A DNA stretch of 64,000 nt from Phocaeicola plebeius. Lineage in GTDB: Bacteria > Bacteroidota > Bacteroidia > Bacteroidales > Bacteroidaceae. A program made the position numbers and the translations under genes. The stretch is taken from contig NZ_QSQT01000007.1 in assembly GCF_003437535.1 (NCBI RefSeq), forward strand, positions 1-64,000, written 5' to 3'. A model generated the notes under the pieces. It did not search any database, had not been told where the DNA came from, and saw only the letters and a program-made list of their open reading frames with translations. Position 1 is the stretch's first letter. The number at the start of each line of letters is the position of its first letter. Below, piece after piece: positions 26,223 through 39,179 of the stretch.

Positions 26223-26230
26223 CAAAGATA
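26223..26230 (-). promoter_or_regulatory. -7 box upstream of sigma-54 regulator
   Basis: TATCTTTG on the minus strand fits TAnnTTTG in the 40-bp gap after the kinase gene. It might allow separate expression of the regulator. Confidence 0.35.
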
Positions 26231-26237
26231 CTATTTT

Positions 26238-28766
26238 TTACGATACCCCTTCTATGTCCTTTAATATTTTGCATGCAAGCACCTGCTTTGTTTCTGCAAT
26301 CACGGTTTCTGCCGCTTGTTCTGCTTCCGGGGTATAGGTCTGTGTGCCGCGTTGCTGCTCCAGCCATTTCAACAGAGGAATGGCCTTTTGTGCTTCAATC
26401 ATCAGGAAGGTAGGCAGCATTTTGTGGGCGGTGGCACACAAGGCTTCCATATCTTTGTTACTGATGGCAGTCTGTAACTTCTCCATATTTTTCTGTGTTT
26501 CCTGTGCAAAGGTGCGCAGAATCTCTTTGGCAGCTTCCGGGTCATCCTCCGAGAAAGCCGTCAGCGGAGAAAAGTTATAAGGCTGGTCTGTGTGTGGCGA
26601 AGTTTCGTGGGTTTCCTTCTGAACTGGCAAGGTGTCAGGAATATTGTCCGATACGGTGAGGTGGGTCAGTGCATTTTTTACCACCTTCTTCAGTTCCGAC
26701 TGGTTGAAAGGTTTCTGCAACATGCCGGCAAACCCTTTCTGCAGGAAGTCATTCTCATTCATATCCCCTCGGGCTGTGATGGCAATGACCGGAATAGACT
26801 GGGCCTGGGCAAAATCCTGGCTGCGAAGGTGATGAAGCAGTTCAAATCCGTTCATGGCAGGCATTTGAATATCCGTGAATACCAGATCGAACGTACGGCT
26901 CTTGAGCTGTTCGATAAGCTCTTCCGGCTGTTCACAGCATACCGTTTCTACTTTGAGGTCTTTCACTTCTTCTTCCGCATTATGCAGCATGGCTTCCGTC
27001 AAATGCATTTGTATCCGGTCGTCATCGATGATGGCAATTCGCAGATGGATTTTAGGAAGAGTAATGGCCGGTTCCTTTGTGTCGGGAGCTGGTTTGGGTG
27101 AAATGGAAGGTAAAGGCATGGATACCTTGAACGTACTACCTTTTCCGGGAGCACTTTCGATGTCTATTCTTCCTAACAGAAGTTCTACCAGTTTGCGAGT
27201 GATGGACAATCCCAGTCCGAATCCTTCCTGTCCTTGTGCACTGCTCAGGCGGGTGAACTCTTTGAATATGCGTTCCTGCTCACTGGCTGTCATGCCGCAT
27301 CCGGTATCGGATATGCTGAACACGAACTGATTGCCGTGGTATTCTGCCTGTAGGGTAATACCTCCTGCAGCTGTAAATTTCAGGGCATTCGATAGCAGGT
27401 TCTCCACAATCTGGCGTATGCGGAACGGGTCTCCTTCCAGGGTGAGAGTTTCCGGAAGTTTTTCCTTGAAATCCAGTTGCAGTTGCTTCTTTTCTGCTAA
27501 GGGCAGGAAACTGTTATAAATATCTGTCAGCAATTCGTGCGGATTGAAAGCTACCGGATGTAAGTCCATCTTACCTGCTTCCAGGCGGTGGTAATCCAGC
27601 AGGGAAGTGACGAGTGCCAGCAGATGTTGTGCCGAACTTTTCATGTTCGATAAATAAAACTGCTGTCGCCGGTCGTTCACCAGGCGGATGAGCAGGTCGA
27701 TGTAGCCGATGATGGAGCCGGCGGGGGCCTTGATGTCATGGGTGATGGTCAGCATCAACTTTTCACGGGCTATCAGCAAGTTCTCGGCATACGACTTCGC
27801 TTTTTCCAGTTCCCGTCGGTAATGGTTGTTGCGAGTGATGTCGCGTGCAATGACAATGGAGAATACCAGTACCAGCACAAAGGCGGCAATGGCAATCTTG
27901 GCCATGGTTTCAGCAGCTTCTTTCCGTATCTCTTCCTCCTGCATCAGTTTGGTGCGGGCGGCTTCCTGTTCATCGTGTTCAATGTTTTCCAGCAACTGGT
28001 TGACACGCTGGCTCAGTCCGCTTCCAATGACGCGCAGGCTGCTGATGCGAGTGTTCAGCATCTCGGTTTCCTTTTGGCGGGTCTGAAATACCTTGTGCTG
28101 AATACCTGTAATCATGCTGCTGATGGTATCTATCGGACTGTACACTTCATCCAGTGTATCCGTGTATTCCTCCTGAATCACGTTGCTCACCTGGGTGGAA
28201 TCTTCTTTCCCGGGTGCGAATACGTCAGCCAGCCTTTTGAAGAATCCTTTCTTTTTGTGATGGATGGTGTAGGAGTTATGGTGCGTAATGACTTTTCTGC
28301 GTATATGCGGCGTACTGAGCAAAGAATCCTGCTGAGCTATCAGGCTGTCAAGCTGCTCCTGATAAATCTGGTCGGTCGGTGTATTCCGCATGGCTTCCAG
28401 CACCGCATACATGTTCCATTGCTTGTTCTGCAACAAGGTCCTTACGGTGTCCAGACGGGCTTGCTGCAGGGTGTCCGTCAGAATCGTTTCCAGTGTATCA
28501 ATCGAAGCGTTCACTTCTTTCATCGCCTTCAGGTAGTGATAATACTCGTTCAGATTTCCGGTGCGGAGTGTCTGCCCGATACTTTCCGCGTCATACAGCT
28601 GGCTGATGATACGGTGAGTGATGTGGCGCCGGTGGTCGAGCTGGTCTCTCAGGCTGGTAGGAGTAGTCAGCAGGTTCATCTGCTGCATGGTATAAGTAAA
28701 AGCTCCTATCAGAAGCCCCACCAGCAATATGTAGCCGATAACGATTTTGAAAGAAGTGGAGAACAT
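26238..28766 (-). CDS. hybrid sensor histidine kinase with receiver and HPt domains
   Basis: This 842 aa membrane kinase holds a whole phosphorelay. It has a helix at residues 7-27, a long periplasmic part rich in coiled-coil sequence (about 30-290), and a second helix near 290-312. The kinase carries His343 (THDIKAPAGSI), NLLSNALKF and an FGLGLSI ATP lid. The receiver has Asp632 (FTDIQMPAMNG) and the C-terminal HPt domain has His781 (TAHKMLP). It should pass phosphate through Asp632 and His781 to Asp53 of the sigma-54 regulator encoded directly downstream. The MATE gene ends 3 bp upstream. The signal sensed is unknown. Confidence 0.94.
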   Translation of the reverse strand: MFSTSFKIVIGYILLVGLLIGAFTYTMQQMNLLTTPTSLRDQLDHRRHITHRIISQLYDAESIGQTLRTGNLNEYYHYLKAMKEVNASIDTLETILTDTLQQARLDTVRTLLQNKQWNMYAVLEAMRNTPTDQIYQEQLDSLIAQQDSLLSTPHIRRKVITHHNSYTIHHKKKGFFKRLADVFAPGKEDSTQVSNVIQEEYTDTLDEVYSPIDTISSMITGIQHKVFQTRQKETEMLNTRISSLRVIGSGLSQRVNQLLENIEHDEQEAARTKLMQEEEIRKEAAETMAKIAIAAFVLVLVFSIVIARDITRNNHYRRELEKAKSYAENLLIAREKLMLTITHDIKAPAGSIIGYIDLLIRLVNDRRQQFYLSNMKSSAQHLLALVTSLLDYHRLEAGKMDLHPVAFNPHELLTDIYNSFLPLAEKKQLQLDFKEKLPETLTLEGDPFRIRQIVENLLSNALKFTAAGGITLQAEYHGNQFVFSISDTGCGMTASEQERIFKEFTRLSSAQGQEGFGLGLSITRKLVELLLGRIDIESAPGKGSTFKVSMPLPSISPKPAPDTKEPAITLPKIHLRIAIIDDDRIQMHLTEAMLHNAEEEVKDLKVETVCCEQPEELIEQLKSRTFDLVFTDIQMPAMNGFELLHHLRSQDFAQAQSIPVIAITARGDMNENDFLQKGFAGMLQKPFNQSELKKVVKNALTHLTVSDNIPDTLPVQKETHETSPHTDQPYNFSPLTAFSEDDPEAAKEILRTFAQETQKNMEKLQTAISNKDMEALCATAHKMLPTFLMIEAQKAIPLLKWLEQQRGTQTYTPEAEQAAETVIAETKQVLACKILKDIEGVS

Positions 28767-28769
28767 GGT

Positions 28770-30095
28770 TTAGCGGATAGATTTCGTTTTATATCTGAAT
28801 CGCAGGTAATACATGATTCCGGCACTGGTAAGTCCGAAAGGAAAGGCTGCCCAAATACCGATGGCTCCCCAGCCACAGACAAATCCGAAGAGATAGCCTG
28901 CAGGTAAGGAAATCAGGAAATAGGCGATGAACGAGAACAGCATCATGGGACGTACGTCGGCGATTCCCCGCAGGGCGTTGGCGAAATTGATTTGCAGTCC
29001 GTCGCCAAACTGATACAGCAGGAAAGGGATGATGAGCTGTGCCACCATCAGGCTTACGGCCTCGTCATTGGTAAACCAGCCGCCGATGTAGTGGCGAAGC
29101 AGGAAGATAGGAATGCCCGTGAGCACAATCATGGCCAAGATGATGTGGAAGCCGCTTCTGGCCGTATGGCGCACATGCTCCAGGTCCTTTTGGCCGAAGA
29201 AATAGCTGATGCGTACCGATACGGCCGACCCCATGCCGTAGTACATCATGAAGCAGACTTGCGACACGGCTATCATGATTTGGTAGGAGGCAAGCGCCGT
29301 ACTTCCCAGCCATCCCACCATGATGGCGCTGAGGCTGAACGAAGCCGTCTCCATTCCCATCTGGCCGGCAATGGGCCATCCCAGCTTGTTCAATAACCCG
29401 AAATCGGACCTGTTGAGGCGTCCTTTGGCGAACCCTTTTCTGAACACGTCGTAGCGCGAGGTACAGAAAAAGAGTATCACGTAGGCAATGACCATCAGGA
29501 TGCGTGAGGCCAGGGTGGCGATGCCTGCACCCAGCAGTCCCAGCTCCGGAAATCCGGCCTTTCCGTAAATCAGAAGATAGTTTCCTATGATGTTCAGCAC
29601 GTTACCCCCTAACAGAATCCACATGGAGATACGTGTGTCGGTAATTCCGTCAGTAAATTGCTTGAAACCGTTGAACCACAGCACGAAAGGAAGTGAAGCC
29701 AGCAATACGAGGTAATACGGTCGCATGGCGGGAAGCAGTTCTTCCGGCTGCCCTAATTTATCGATGTTCCAATAAAGCACCGCCATGACCAGACACACGA
29801 TTGCGGCCAGCAGCGTATTGGCTGCCAGACTGTTTTTCAGGGTACGTCCAACTTCTTCACAACGGTTTTGTCCGAACAGACTGCCCACGATAGGGGTCAG
29901 ACCATAGCTGAAACCCGTACTGAAAATAATCGCTAAATTGAACATGTTGTTCACAAAGCTGGCTGCCGCCAGTTCATGCGTACTGTGATGCCCAATCATC
30001 AATGTGTCGGCAAAGCCTAAGATGATGACTCCAATCTGTCCGATGACGATGGGAATGCCCAGCCAGAGGAGTGCACGGTAATTTGAATGTCTCAT
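28770..30095 (-). CDS. MATE-family efflux transporter
   Basis: This is a 441 aa integral membrane protein with about twelve hydrophobic segments in two related halves. It is typical of multidrug and toxin extrusion pumps that use Na+ or H+ gradients. Family-like stretches include GIPIVIGQIGVIILGFADTLMIG at the start (shown in part) and GFSYGLTPIVGSLFG. It overlaps the M16 peptidase gene by 4 bp and lies 3 bp before the hybrid kinase gene. Co-expression with the two-component pair is likely, but the substrate is unknown. Confidence 0.93.
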   Translation of the reverse strand: MRHSNYRALLWLGIPIVIGQIGVIILGFADTLMIGHHSTHELAAASFVNNMFNLAIIFSTGFSYGLTPIVGSLFGQNRCEEVGRTLKNSLAANTLLAAIVCLVMAVLYWNIDKLGQPEELLPAMRPYYLVLLASLPFVLWFNGFKQFTDGITDTRISMWILLGGNVLNIIGNYLLIYGKAGFPELGLLGAGIATLASRILMVIAYVILFFCTSRYDVFRKGFAKGRLNRSDFGLLNKLGWPIAGQMGMETASFSLSAIMVGWLGSTALASYQIMIAVSQVCFMMYYGMGSAVSVRISYFFGQKDLEHVRHTARSGFHIILAMIVLTGIPIFLLRHYIGGWFTNDEAVSLMVAQLIIPFLLYQFGDGLQINFANALRGIADVRPMMLFSFIAYFLISLPAGYLFGFVCGWGAIGIWAAFPFGLTSAGIMYYLRFRYKTKSIR

Positions 30096-31330
30096 GAAAT
30101 AGCCTTATAGTAGAGTATGCTGCAATTTTCGGGAACGAAGCAACGGGTCGAAGTCGCCTGAATCTGTTCGGCAGTTACGGCACGGTATTTTCCTACCTCC
30201 TCGTTGATGTCTTCTGCTTTTCCCGTCAGTTCAAAGAAAGCTAGATTGGTTGCTACGTTCAGGTAGTTGATGTTGTTGAAAATCTGTTCGCTCTCGTAGC
30301 GGTTCTTTACCTTCTCCAGTTCCTGTTCGCTTACCGGTACGGTCTTCATTTTCTCTAATTCCTTCCAGATGGCCTCTTCTGCCTGTTCCAGAGAAACACC
30401 TTCTACCGGTTTACCGGTGATATGAAGCAGTCCTTCATCCAGGCTGCCTGAAATATAGGCATCGATGGAAGTAAACAACTTCTGTTCCTGCACCAGCGAC
30501 TGGATGAACCGTGAAGAACGACCGTTCGACAGAATGTCAGTAATCATGTCGTATACGTAATAATCCGGATGCATGCGGTTGGACATGTGGAAAGCCATGT
30601 AGATGGCATCTACCGGTACTTTCCGTTCCACCGTCTTGCGGCGTACAGCCGTCTGGGGCTTTTCAGTCGGAAGCTGTCGGGGGGAAATGTTCCGTGCTGG
30701 AATGGGGCCGAACCATTTCTCTGCCAGCCGGATTGTTTCTTCGAATGAGATATGTCCCGTTACGGCCAGAATGGCATTGTTCGGTGCATAAAAACGGTAG
30801 AAAAAGTCTTTCACTTCCTCCAGTGTAGCCTGAGCGATGTGTGCGATTTCCTTCCCGATGGTCGGCCAGCGGTACGGATGCGATTCGTATGCCAGTTCAC
30901 GCAGCAGATGCGACGCATCCCCGTAGGGCTGGTTCAGGTTGCGCTGCTTGAATTCCTCAATCACCACCTGGCGCTGCACCTCCAGACTCTTCGGGCTGAA
31001 ATCCAGACTGAACATGCGGTCGCTTTCCAGCCAGAATCCCGTTTCCACGTTCTGGTGCGGCAGGGTGATGTAATAATTTGTAATGTCGTTGTTGGTCCAG
31101 GCATTGTTCTCTCCTCCGGCATTCTGCACGGGAGTGTCGTAGTCGGGGATGTGGAGGGAACCTCCGAACATCAGGTGCTCGAACAGATGGGCAAATCCCG
31201 TGTGCGACGGGTCTTCATCGCGGGCTCCCACGTCGTACAACAAGTTGAGGGCGACCATTTGTGTAGAGTCGTCCTCATTGTGTACAATCCGCAGCCCGTT
31301 AGCCAGTGTATAACGGTTTACTTGAATCAT
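30092..31330 (-). CDS. M16-family zinc peptidase
   Basis: This is a 412 aa peptidase of the pitrilysin/processing-peptidase family. The inverted zinc motif HxxEH is present as HLFEH within FAHLFEHLMFGG, and the downstream Glu lies in the VIEEFKQR region. No signal peptide is seen, so it is probably cytoplasmic. The length fits one M16 domain pair. It is between the cyclophilin gene (12 bp upstream) and the MATE gene (4-bp overlap). Confidence 0.93.
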   Translation of the reverse strand: MIQVNRYTLANGLRIVHNEDDSTQMVALNLLYDVGARDEDPSHTGFAHLFEHLMFGGSLHIPDYDTPVQNAGGENNAWTNNDITNYYITLPHQNVETGFWLESDRMFSLDFSPKSLEVQRQVVIEEFKQRNLNQPYGDASHLLRELAYESHPYRWPTIGKEIAHIAQATLEEVKDFFYRFYAPNNAILAVTGHISFEETIRLAEKWFGPIPARNISPRQLPTEKPQTAVRRKTVERKVPVDAIYMAFHMSNRMHPDYYVYDMITDILSNGRSSRFIQSLVQEQKLFTSIDAYISGSLDEGLLHITGKPVEGVSLEQAEEAIWKELEKMKTVPVSEQELEKVKNRYESEQIFNNINYLNVATNLAFFELTGKAEDINEEVGKYRAVTAEQIQATSTRCFVPENCSILYYKAIS

Positions 31331-31342
31331 GCGGAAATCAGA

Positions 31343-32182
31343 TTATTCAATCACGGTTGCTTTCAGAATGCGTACGTCTGTTTCCGGACGGTCGGCGCGG
31401 TTGGTCTTTACAGCCTGAATCTTGTCGATAACTTCCATACCTTCTGTCACCTCTCCGAATACGGTATACGCTCCGTCCAGGTGAGGCGCACCTCCTACGG
31501 TAGTATAGGCTGCAATCTGTTCACGGCTGAACTTCAGGGCCGGTTCCTTGGCTACGATGCCACGTGCCTGGGCTTCCAGACTGTCCTGCAATTCCAACAG
31601 GCCGTCGTTGTCGCCGGCTTTGCGCATCTTGTAGATTTCTTTCATGTGCTTGCGGGCCAGTTCGTTGAACACCGTTTCCAAACGTGCCTCATTCAACTGG
31701 TTCTCCATGCTGATCATCTGTGCTTCAGAGAATTTACGTCCGGTCACAATGTAGAACTGACAGCCGGAAGATTCCTTGTTCGGGTTTACTTCGTCACCCA
31801 AGCGGGCAGCAGCCAGTGCACCTTTCTTGTGGAAGAATTTCGGGTTGAACTCAGCCGGCAGTGTGTAACCTACATCTCCGTTCCCCAATGTAGTGGTATC
31901 GGTAGCAGTCTTGCTCTGCGGGTCGCCTGCCTGAATCATGAAATTCTTGATTACGCGGTGGAAGAGCGTACTGTCATAAGTACCCTCTTTCGCCAGTTTG
32001 ATAAAATTGTCCCGATGCTTGGGAGTTTCATTATACAGTTTGACCGTGATGTTTCCCATGGTCGTTTCCAGACGTACAAGTGTTTCGTTTCCAGTTTCCA
32101 TATTGGTTGTCTTTTTCTGACCGCCCGTGCATGCCATCAGGCAGCAGGCCATCAATGTGAATAAAATAGATAATTTTTTCAT
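31343..32182 (-). CDS. cyclophilin-type peptidyl-prolyl isomerase lipoprotein
   Basis: This protein speeds proline isomerisation in exported proteins. The start at 32182 (MKKLSILFTLMACCLMACTGG) gives a lipoprotein signal with lipobox LMAC and a 279 aa product. Ten more codons upstream are open but lie by the promoter. Cyclophilin motifs are FHRVIKNFMIQAGDP, SSGCQFYIVTG and YTVFGEVTEGMEVID. A helical insert of about 75 residues sits between the halves of the domain, as in many Bacteroidales members. It probably leads the minus-strand series through the M16, MATE, kinase and regulator genes. Confidence 0.93.
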   Translation of the reverse strand: MKKLSILFTLMACCLMACTGGQKKTTNMETGNETLVRLETTMGNITVKLYNETPKHRDNFIKLAKEGTYDSTLFHRVIKNFMIQAGDPQSKTATDTTTLGNGDVGYTLPAEFNPKFFHKKGALAAARLGDEVNPNKESSGCQFYIVTGRKFSEAQMISMENQLNEARLETVFNELARKHMKEIYKMRKAGDNDGLLELQDSLEAQARGIVAKEPALKFSREQIAAYTTVGGAPHLDGAYTVFGEVTEGMEVIDKIQAVKTNRADRPETDVRILKATVIE

Positions 32183-32201
32183 GTGAAGAAAGTTGGTTTT
32201 G

Positions 32202-32209
32202 CAAAGGTA
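32202..32209 (-). promoter_or_regulatory. -7 box upstream of cyclophilin gene
   Basis: TACCTTTG on the minus strand fits TAnnTTTG, 20 bp before the start at 32182. The -33 element is not clear. Confidence 0.5.
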
Positions 32210-32247
32210 CAAAAAAACTCTTTATCTGCTGCTTTATCATGTAGCCA

Positions 32248-32889
32248 TCAGCCTTTTTCTTTAGCGGTGACGGCCACATAGACTCTGTGTGTGCGCTGCC
32301 CCTTGGGGAGTATGCCTGTTTCTGGTGTTGTTCCCCACTTCTGAAGTTCCCTGGCTGCGGTAGTATGGCTCAAGCCGGTGAGGGCCATGTAATCCGCCAC
32401 CGTCATGTACGGGTGTGTGGTCAGAAAATCCAGGGCCATTTTCAATCTCTTTTCGCTGGAGTGGTGTGAAGTTTTCAGCTTGCTGGTACCGCTTTCTCTT
32501 TCCAGCGTGCAGTGCCCTTCCGTCTTGCGAATCAGTTCTTTGTCGGCACGGAAGTTGATGTTGCGTATTTTGATGCTTCTGGCATTGCGACGGGTTTCTC
32601 CTGCGGGTTGTTCGGCCTCTTTTCCTTCCGTTATTCCTAACGAAGGAGTAAATGTGCCGATTTCATCGAGCTTGACCGAATATCCCCGGCTCATTTCGCG
32701 GGCCATGGCATCTTTCAGGGCCATAATCATGCCCCGGAGCTCTCCGGTGTTGTAGGTGGTGTGATGTGCGATGTCTTCAATCAGCTCCTCTGTAGAACAT
32801 TGTCCCTTGATAATCATTCTTGGATAGAGGATGGTCTCGTTTTCGTTGTGCAGGTCTTTCATTTCCTGCATGGTGTAAGTAGCTGCCAT
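32248..32889 (-). CDS. HU-related DNA-binding protein with C-terminal winged helix-like region
   Basis: The N-terminal ~125 residues match the Bacteroidales HU-related family (TYNTGELRGMIMALKDAM, VKLDEIGTFTPSLG, IRNINFRADKELI). HU-type proteins bend and compact DNA. The last ~75 residues are not part of a normal HU. HPYMTVADYMALTGLSHTTA followed by RELQKWG looks like a helix-turn-helix or winged helix, with a basic end. The start at 32889 (MAATYTMQEMKD) is preferred, and one at 32898 adds three residues. A four-unit palindromic array lies upstream and could be its operator. The protein might act as a locus-specific regulator, but this is inference. Confidence 0.85.
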   Translation of the reverse strand: MAATYTMQEMKDLHNENETILYPRMIIKGQCSTEELIEDIAHHTTYNTGELRGMIMALKDAMAREMSRGYSVKLDEIGTFTPSLGITEGKEAEQPAGETRRNARSIKIRNINFRADKELIRKTEGHCTLERESGTSKLKTSHHSSEKRLKMALDFLTTHPYMTVADYMALTGLSHTTAARELQKWGTTPETGILPKGQRTHRVYVAVTAKEKG

Positions 32890-32949
32890 TTGAATCAATA
32901 AATTTAAAGGGTTAGAACAATTCTTTTAAATGCGCTGAAGCATTCTCTG

Positions 32950-33027
32950 TTTCACAGTGCGGGATTTGTATTTCACAGTGTGAAATATGTATCCCACACT
33001 GTGGTTTTTGTATCCCACAGTGTGAAA
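32950..33027. repeat. array of four 21-bp palindromic units (array C)
   Basis: CACA(G/C)TG cores start at 32953, 32974, 32995 and 33016, exactly 21 bp apart. Each 15-bp unit has the form TTTCACAGTGTGAAA (unit 2 is a perfect palindrome about its centre), and spacers read tttgta, tatgta and tttgta. An outer inverted repeat of 15 bp (32942-32956 with 33021-33035) encloses the array. It is upstream of the HU-related gene and downstream of susR. Confidence 0.88.
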
Positions 33028-33109
33028 CAGAGAATTCTCTTAGGTGAAGGTAATTATATTCAAGGGGAAAAGCAAGAATTTGGTAGGGAAATCGGAAGAA
33101 ATAATGTTG

Positions 33110-34702
33110 TTATAATCTCATCACCTCCTGTTCAAAGTTATCCTTGTCACCTTTAGCCCTGTTACGTATTTTACTTCTATAGTTATATACCGTAGCTAAT
33201 GAGTATCCCAAGAAATGGGCAATTCGGTTGGCGTCGGTCACTCCCAGGCGAATCAAGGCGAAAATACGTAACTCAGTGTTTAAGATTTCTCCAGGTTTGG
33301 GCTCAATTTTTCCATCTTCATTCAACAGGTTGTTGAAATCATGGATGAAGTTGGGGAATAGTTCCAAAAACGATTTATCAAACTCGTTATAAAAGTTTTT
33401 ACGTTCTTCACGCAGAAAGTCTGCCGAACGGATAGCTTTAAACAAATCTTCTATGCGGGAAGCCATCGCTAATTTCTCAAGTGAGCGTCTGTATTGTTCC
33501 AGTTTGTCCAGGTAGCTGACACAACGGTCCAGATAACGGGCGATGTACACTTCTTTGATTTTTCCAGTCTGCTGCAATTGCTGGTTGAGAGCTACCAGTT
33601 CTTTGTTGCTTTTTGAGAGATTCTTTCGCATGAGAGAAAGTTTTCTCAGTCCATGGTATAGGTAAAAGGCCAGTAGGATGAGATATACAGCCAATCCGGT
33701 AATGCTAAGAGTCAGGATTCTTCCTAACCGTTTTTCTTGCGCCTTTTTGTCGGAATAAGCCTTATCGATGATGGGATAGAATTCTGTGACTTCTAAAAAA
33801 CGCAGGCGTGCATTGCAGGCTACAGCGTCTTTCATGGAACAGCTTACATAATTATAAGCTCTTTCCGGGTCGCCTTGCTGGTACACCAGGCGAGCAAGCT
33901 TTTGAAGGGCCGCGTATTCGCGAACCGATGCATTGAGGTCAATGAGGGCTGTCTGAGCAAGGTAATAGATTTCCATGTCTGTGTCTTTCTTGGCTTCGTA
34001 TGCCAATGAAAGGGTATAGTATGCGTATGCTTTTTCCTGTATGTCTAAAGGAGAAGTAAGCACTTTGTTCAAAATGGGAATAGCCTGGTCTGCCTGCCCG
34101 CTTAATATCATTTTTTCTGCCAATACAATGTTACGGTTGCTTCCTTGAGGAAGTATTTTCAACAGGGAGTCACGATACAGTTCCGTCTTTTTCAGATACG
34201 TTTGTTTTACGTGTAGGTCTACTGTATTATCTGCCATCCATCCATAACAGGCTCTTATGGTGAAATAATAATATTCTAAGTTGGGGGAAGACAGCTCATG
34301 AGGGTGAATTGTTTGTAATTCTGTCAAGGCCTCATTGTACATGCCCATGACACCTCTTACTTCTGCCCGATTGATAGAGATTTCGATGTCTCTCTCCGGT
34401 TGAGGCTGGAGAGAGTTGTAGTATTCTTTACGACGAATATAGTGGCAGGCAGAGTCAGCCTGATAATGTAGATACAAATTAAATAGTTCTCCACAGAGTT
34501 TATAACGCTCGGTATTGTCTGTGGCATAGTTCAGTCGTTGTTTGATTTGAGATATGACAGCTTCTCTGTCGTTTTTAAATTTCTCTTTTTGGGAAATTGC
34601 TTTATCTAATTGCTCTAAGATTCGTTGCTCGGAGTCTTGTGCGGAAATGGAGATGAACCAGCCTTCTGCAATAAACAATATAAGGAAAAGTATAGATCTC
34701 AT
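33110..34702 (-). CDS. susR: SusR-like membrane-bound transcriptional regulator (DUF6377)
   Basis: This regulator most likely senses maltose or larger starch fragments and activates the sus genes. The 530 aa protein has a signal peptide (residues 1-22), a periplasmic TPR-like region to about 320, one membrane helix near 325-350, and a cytoplasmic part. The part ends in a helix-turn-helix (LIRLGVTDANRIAHFLGYSL then ATVYNYRSKIRNRA, about 475-515). B. thetaiotaomicron SusR has similar size and layout. The gene is divergent from susA across a 178-bp gap that contains three 11-bp direct repeats. The call rests on family type plus sus context. Confidence 0.88.
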   Translation of the reverse strand: MRSILFLILFIAEGWFISISAQDSEQRILEQLDKAISQKEKFKNDREAVISQIKQRLNYATDNTERYKLCGELFNLYLHYQADSACHYIRRKEYYNSLQPQPERDIEISINRAEVRGVMGMYNEALTELQTIHPHELSSPNLEYYYFTIRACYGWMADNTVDLHVKQTYLKKTELYRDSLLKILPQGSNRNIVLAEKMILSGQADQAIPILNKVLTSPLDIQEKAYAYYTLSLAYEAKKDTDMEIYYLAQTALIDLNASVREYAALQKLARLVYQQGDPERAYNYVSCSMKDAVACNARLRFLEVTEFYPIIDKAYSDKKAQEKRLGRILTLSITGLAVYLILLAFYLYHGLRKLSLMRKNLSKSNKELVALNQQLQQTGKIKEVYIARYLDRCVSYLDKLEQYRRSLEKLAMASRIEDLFKAIRSADFLREERKNFYNEFDKSFLELFPNFIHDFNNLLNEDGKIEPKPGEILNTELRIFALIRLGVTDANRIAHFLGYSLATVYNYRSKIRNRAKGDKDNFEQEVMRL

Positions 34703-34760
34703 AGTTTTAAGGTTGAATATCTGATGTTATATCATTTATATTTTAGTTGCTTCAAATTTT

Positions 34761-34793
34761 GTTAACTTCTTGTAAACCTTCTGTTTACTTCTT
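34761..34793 (+). promoter_or_regulatory. three 11-bp direct repeats, candidate SusR site
   Basis: GTTAACTTCTT, GTAAACCTTCT and GTTTACTTCTT follow each other without a gap (34761, 34772, 34783). The 11-bp period puts each copy on nearly the same DNA face. They lie between susR and susA, about 50 bp upstream of the susA -7 box. Confidence 0.6.
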
Positions 34794-34841
34794 TTATGTA
34801 TTTATATTTTATTTCCAAAGATAAGAAATCTTTTATCATGA

Positions 34842-36734
<1,893 letters not shown>

Positions 36735-36849
36735 AACGTTTCTATTTTTAGGCTATGTAAAACTGATTAATCGGCTTATTATAAGATGATTACCATTTAT
36801 GCTGATTTATATTTTCCTTTTTGTGAAAATAAGATGAAAAAGTGACGCA

Positions 36850-36857
36850 TAATTTTG
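36850..36857 (+). promoter_or_regulatory. susB -7 box
   Basis: TAATTTTG fits TAnnTTTG, 55 bp before susB. The nearest TTTG (36820-36823) is 26 bp away, which is long. susB having its own promoter agrees with the known B. thetaiotaomicron arrangement. Confidence 0.5.
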
Positions 36858-36897
36858 CTCTCGATAATTGAAAAACATAAAATCTAATCAATATTAA

Positions 36898-39093
<2,196 letters not shown>

Positions 39094-39179
39094 CTAAGCG
39101 GGATAATAATAGGGTAACGATTGTAGTGGTTTTCAATAGGTATTAGTATAAAATTTACGGAATACTTTAATTTAATAAT

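Noticed and set aside
27738..28907. A 389-codon open frame antisense to the hybrid kinase gene
   Set aside because: It mirrors the kinase codons and has no start context or domain of its own.
30752..32164. A 470-codon open frame on the plus strand opposite the M16 and cyclophilin genes
   Set aside because: It lies antisense to two clear genes with family motifs, shows no known domain, and reads as low-complexity codon shadow.
33110..34702. susR as a LuxR-type soluble regulator
   Set aside because: It has a signal peptide, a long periplasmic part and a membrane helix. Only the C-terminal helix-turn-helix is similar.
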